From Danxiaibacter flavus (GTDB lineage: Bacteria; Bacteroidota; Bacteroidia; Chitinophagales; Chitinophagaceae), in assembly GCF_041060425.1 (NCBI RefSeq), contig NZ_JAULBC010000007.1, positions 1-64,000 on the forward strand: a stretch of 64,000 bases of DNA, read 5' to 3'. The translations under genes were made by a program, and so were the position numbers. The notes below the pieces were generated by a model. It did not search any database and was not told where the DNA came from. It was given only the letters and a program-made list of their open reading frames with translations. Below, piece by piece: positions 61,956 through 64,000 of the stretch; positions within the stretch are counted from its first letter, which is position 1; the number at the start of each line of letters is the position of its first letter.

Positions 61956-62395
61956 TAGTTTAGACGGTTTTAGGCTTTCTTTTGCGCCGCTGCTCCTTTG
62001 CGTTCTCTGCGTGAAACCCTCCGCGCGCCCCCTGTGGCTATGCAATTTCCCGCGTTCGGCTTATATTTTCAATCGCTAAAAGCCGCAATGGCCAACCCCG
62101 TGAAGAGCTTGAGAACAGAATAGTACGAAGTACGAACTACAAAATACTTGAGTGCAGCAGATTTGTTAATTAAGAGCAGGCTTAGTTGCAAGTAAAAAGT
62201 ACGAACTACGAAGTACTTGAGTGCGGCCAGGCTTATATAATTGAAGGCCGGTTTAATTGTAAAGTACGAAGTACGAACTGACTTTAATTTAGGCGGTTTT
62301 AGGTTTTCCTTTGCGCCGCTGCTCCTTTGCGTTCTCTGCGTGAAACCTCCCGCGCGCCCCTGTGGCTATGCTATTTCCCGTGTTCGGCTTATATT
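61915..62395. repeat. ~155-bp direct duplication flanking the permease fragment
   Basis: Two copies, about 61915-62066 and 62239-62395, share ggtttaattgtaaagtacga, cctttgcgttctctgcgtga, cccctgtggctatgc and ttcggcttatatt in order. The first copy runs into the 3' end of the permease (62067), the second into the antiporter start region. This shows a tandem duplication with its junction in the permease 3' end. Confidence 0.65.
62067..62123 (+). pseudogene. 3'-end fragment of the FtsX permease gene
   Basis: 57 bp identical in length to 61469-61525, the end of the permease gene including its stop codon, with three mismatches, all at third codon positions (gct/gca, ccg/ccc, tta/ttg). It is followed by the same tacgaagtacga repeat start as the intact gene. 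Confidence 0.85.
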
Positions 62396-62404
62396 GTGCC
62401 CCGT

Positions 62405-63988
62405 ATGGAGAACATCGCCTTAATTGTTATGTTGCTTTTTGGCATTACGTTTCTAGGTGTGCTAAGCAATAAATACAGATTTCCTTTTCCCATTATTCTG
62501 GTGCTTTGTGGTGTCGGGATCAGTTTGATTCCGGGTTTGCCTGTTATCTCACTCAAACCGGATATAGTGTTTCTCATTTTTCTGCCGCCGCTATTATACG
62601 GGGCTGCATGGAATACAAGCTGGCACGACTTTAAAGCAAACCTTCGGCCTATTTCACTTGCCGCTATCGGGCTTGTGCTGTTTACGATGGTGCTTGTGGC
62701 AGCCACGGCGCATGCCATTATTCCGGGTATGACATGGCCACTCGGACTTTTATTGGGTGCTATTGTATCCCCGCCTGATGCAGTAGCCGCGACATCTGTA
62801 ACAAAGGGCCTTGGACTTGAGCCGAGGATGAATGCGATACTGGAAGGGGAAAGTCTTGTTAATGATGCCAGCGGATTGATCGCTTACAAATACGCCATTG
62901 CAGCGGTAACCTACGGCAATTTCGTGTTTTGGGAAGCAGGATTAAACTTTTTGATAGTGGTTGCGGGTGGCACTGCGATAGGATTAGCCATTGGTTCGAT
63001 CATGTATTTCGTTCATAAGAAATTTATTTGCGACGCGGTAATTGAAGTGACACTTACTTTTCTTACACCCTTTGCCTGCTATTTGCTGGCAGAGCATTTT
63101 CATGTTTCCGGCGTGTTGGCGGTGGTTAGTTCCGGTTTGTTTCTTTCTTATAACTCGGCGGTTATTTTTACGCATGAGAGCAGGATCAAGTCCTATGCCG
63201 TTTGGGATGTAGTGATCTTTATACTTAACGGGCTAATATTTGTGCTGATCGGGCTTCAGCTGCGCAGCATTATGCAGGGCATTGAAGCTTATACAAAGAC
63301 AGAGCTTGTTCTTTACAGCATTGCAATAAGTTTTGTGGTAATCATCGTCCGTTTTATATGGGTTGTGCCTGCAGCATATTTGCCGCGAATATTGAGCAAA
63401 CGTATCAGGAAGAACGAACCGTTTAATCCAAAAAATCTTGTGGTGTTCAGTTGGGCGGGAATGCGCGGCGTTGTATCGATGGCCGCTGCACTGGCGCTGG
63501 CGCTGGATTTTCCGCAGCGAAATCTGATTATATATTTGACCTTTTGCGTGATCTTATCAACGCTCATACTGCTGGGATCAACTTTACCATGGGTCATCAG
63601 AAAACTGAAACTTCCTGTTTATACAATTGCATTGGAAGAATATGAAGTTCGGAACCAGGTTGTAACCAACACTATCACTCATATTGAAGAGAACCTGTCG
63701 CTGTTGAATGATGAGCTGTTGAATAACATCAAGAGTAAATATGAAATAAAATATAACCGGCTGCAGAAGACGGACCTGCCGGCAAATTATTTTGGTCAGA
63801 AAGACACCCAGCCGGCAGATATTTTCAACCAGTTTTCTCAAATACAGATAGACCTGATTGGCGTTGAAAGACAAACGCTTGACCACCTTCACCGCCAGGG
63901 AAAAGCCAGCGAAGAAGTGCTTCGCAAAATTGAACGTGAACTCGATTTGGAAGAAACGCGGTTGAAAATGGAAATGTACAGTGGGTAG
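62405..63988 (+). CDS. Na+/H+ antiporter of the CPA1 (NhaP/NHE) family
   Basis: 527 residues from the ATG at 62405 (MENIALIVMLL); upstream frame belongs to repeat DNA. About twelve membrane segments cover residues 5-415, with the ion-binding aspartates in SPPDAVAATSV (D125) and LVNDASGL (N153, D154), and FSWAGMRGVVSMAAAL of the antiporter core. A roughly 110-residue cytoplasmic C-terminal tail, predicted helical, completes it. It exchanges Na+ (or K+) for protons for pH and salt homeostasis. The gene is complete, ending 12 bp before the window end. Confidence 0.93.
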   Translation: MENIALIVMLLFGITFLGVLSNKYRFPFPIILVLCGVGISLIPGLPVISLKPDIVFLIFLPPLLYGAAWNTSWHDFKANLRPISLAAIGLVLFTMVLVAATAHAIIPGMTWPLGLLLGAIVSPPDAVAATSVTKGLGLEPRMNAILEGESLVNDASGLIAYKYAIAAVTYGNFVFWEAGLNFLIVVAGGTAIGLAIGSIMYFVHKKFICDAVIEVTLTFLTPFACYLLAEHFHVSGVLAVVSSGLFLSYNSAVIFTHESRIKSYAVWDVVIFILNGLIFVLIGLQLRSIMQGIEAYTKTELVLYSIAISFVVIIVRFIWVVPAAYLPRILSKRIRKNEPFNPKNLVVFSWAGMRGVVSMAAALALALDFPQRNLIIYLTFCVILSTLILLGSTLPWVIRKLKLPVYTIALEEYEVRNQVVTNTITHIEENLSLLNDELLNNIKSKYEIKYNRLQKTDLPANYFGQKDTQPADIFNQFSQIQIDLIGVERQTLDHLHRQGKASEEVLRKIERELDLEETRLKMEMYSG

Positions 63989-64000
63989 GGAACCACGGAG

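Overview
The window looks like chromosome of a Bacteroidota bacterium, most likely Chitinophagaceae or a close soil or freshwater relative. Clues are lipoproteins with a Bacteroidota-style lipobox, TAnnTTTG-type promoter boxes, almost no Shine-Dalgarno sequences, a GH106 rhamnosidase, a large FtsX-type permease, a family 2A encapsulin and many dispersed palindromic repeats in the intergenic DNA. No rRNA, tRNA, integrase, transposase or CRISPR array was recognised.

Region 1 (1-12.4 kb) is accessory and visibly AT-rich between about 3 and 12 kb. It holds a RadC-like protein, a redoxin, an XRE regulator with a palindrome in front of it, and then a run of unrelated genes almost all on the minus strand: hypothetical, VOC, a 46-residue protein, an HhH-GPD DNA glycosylase, a membrane protein and a HEPN-like protein. 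They are separated by diverged copies of a 208-bp and an 88-bp repeat, so the layout resembles a cassette array. It ends in a tight four-gene operon, FkbH-like HAD/GNAT - DUF488 - DUF488 - dual-OB-type protein, which fits a predicted nucleic-acid-processing conflict system and is the best candidate for an uncharacterised system here.

Region 2 (12.4-37.9 kb) is mostly metabolic: two large secreted glycoside-hydrolase-type proteins, an AlkB-like dioxygenase, KatG, an M81 metallopeptidase, an NmrA reductase divergent from its HxlR regulator, a START protein, a spondin lipoprotein divergent from an OmpR/histidine kinase pair, a nucleoside-phosphorylase-fold protein with a partner, a decapitated SDR gene, an alcohol dehydrogenase and a RibD-like reductase.

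Region 3 (37.9-58.8 kb) is a functional block. A family 2A encapsulin shell and its encapsulated cysteine desulfurase (three 39-residue repeats in the disordered N-terminus) are followed by nitrate assimilation: NirD, NarK, a nitrate reductase fused to NirB-type FAD and [2Fe-2S] modules, and a nitrite-reductase-fold/rubredoxin protein without siroheme cysteines. A nearly complete molybdenum-cofactor cluster follows (moaA, a MoeB-rhodanese protein, moaD, moaE, mobA, moaC, moeA), which supplies the cofactor for the nitrate reductase.

Region 4 (58.8-64 kb) has an FtsX/MacB-type permease, a 70-bp tandem repeat field carrying a duplicated permease 3' end, and a CPA1-type Na+/H+ antiporter. Intergenic DNA throughout is full of repeats: palindromes with compensatory changes, TIR-bearing MITE-like elements, a dimeric higher-order repeat, and 3' gene fragments (moaA, permease) that differ from the intact genes mostly at third codon positions.
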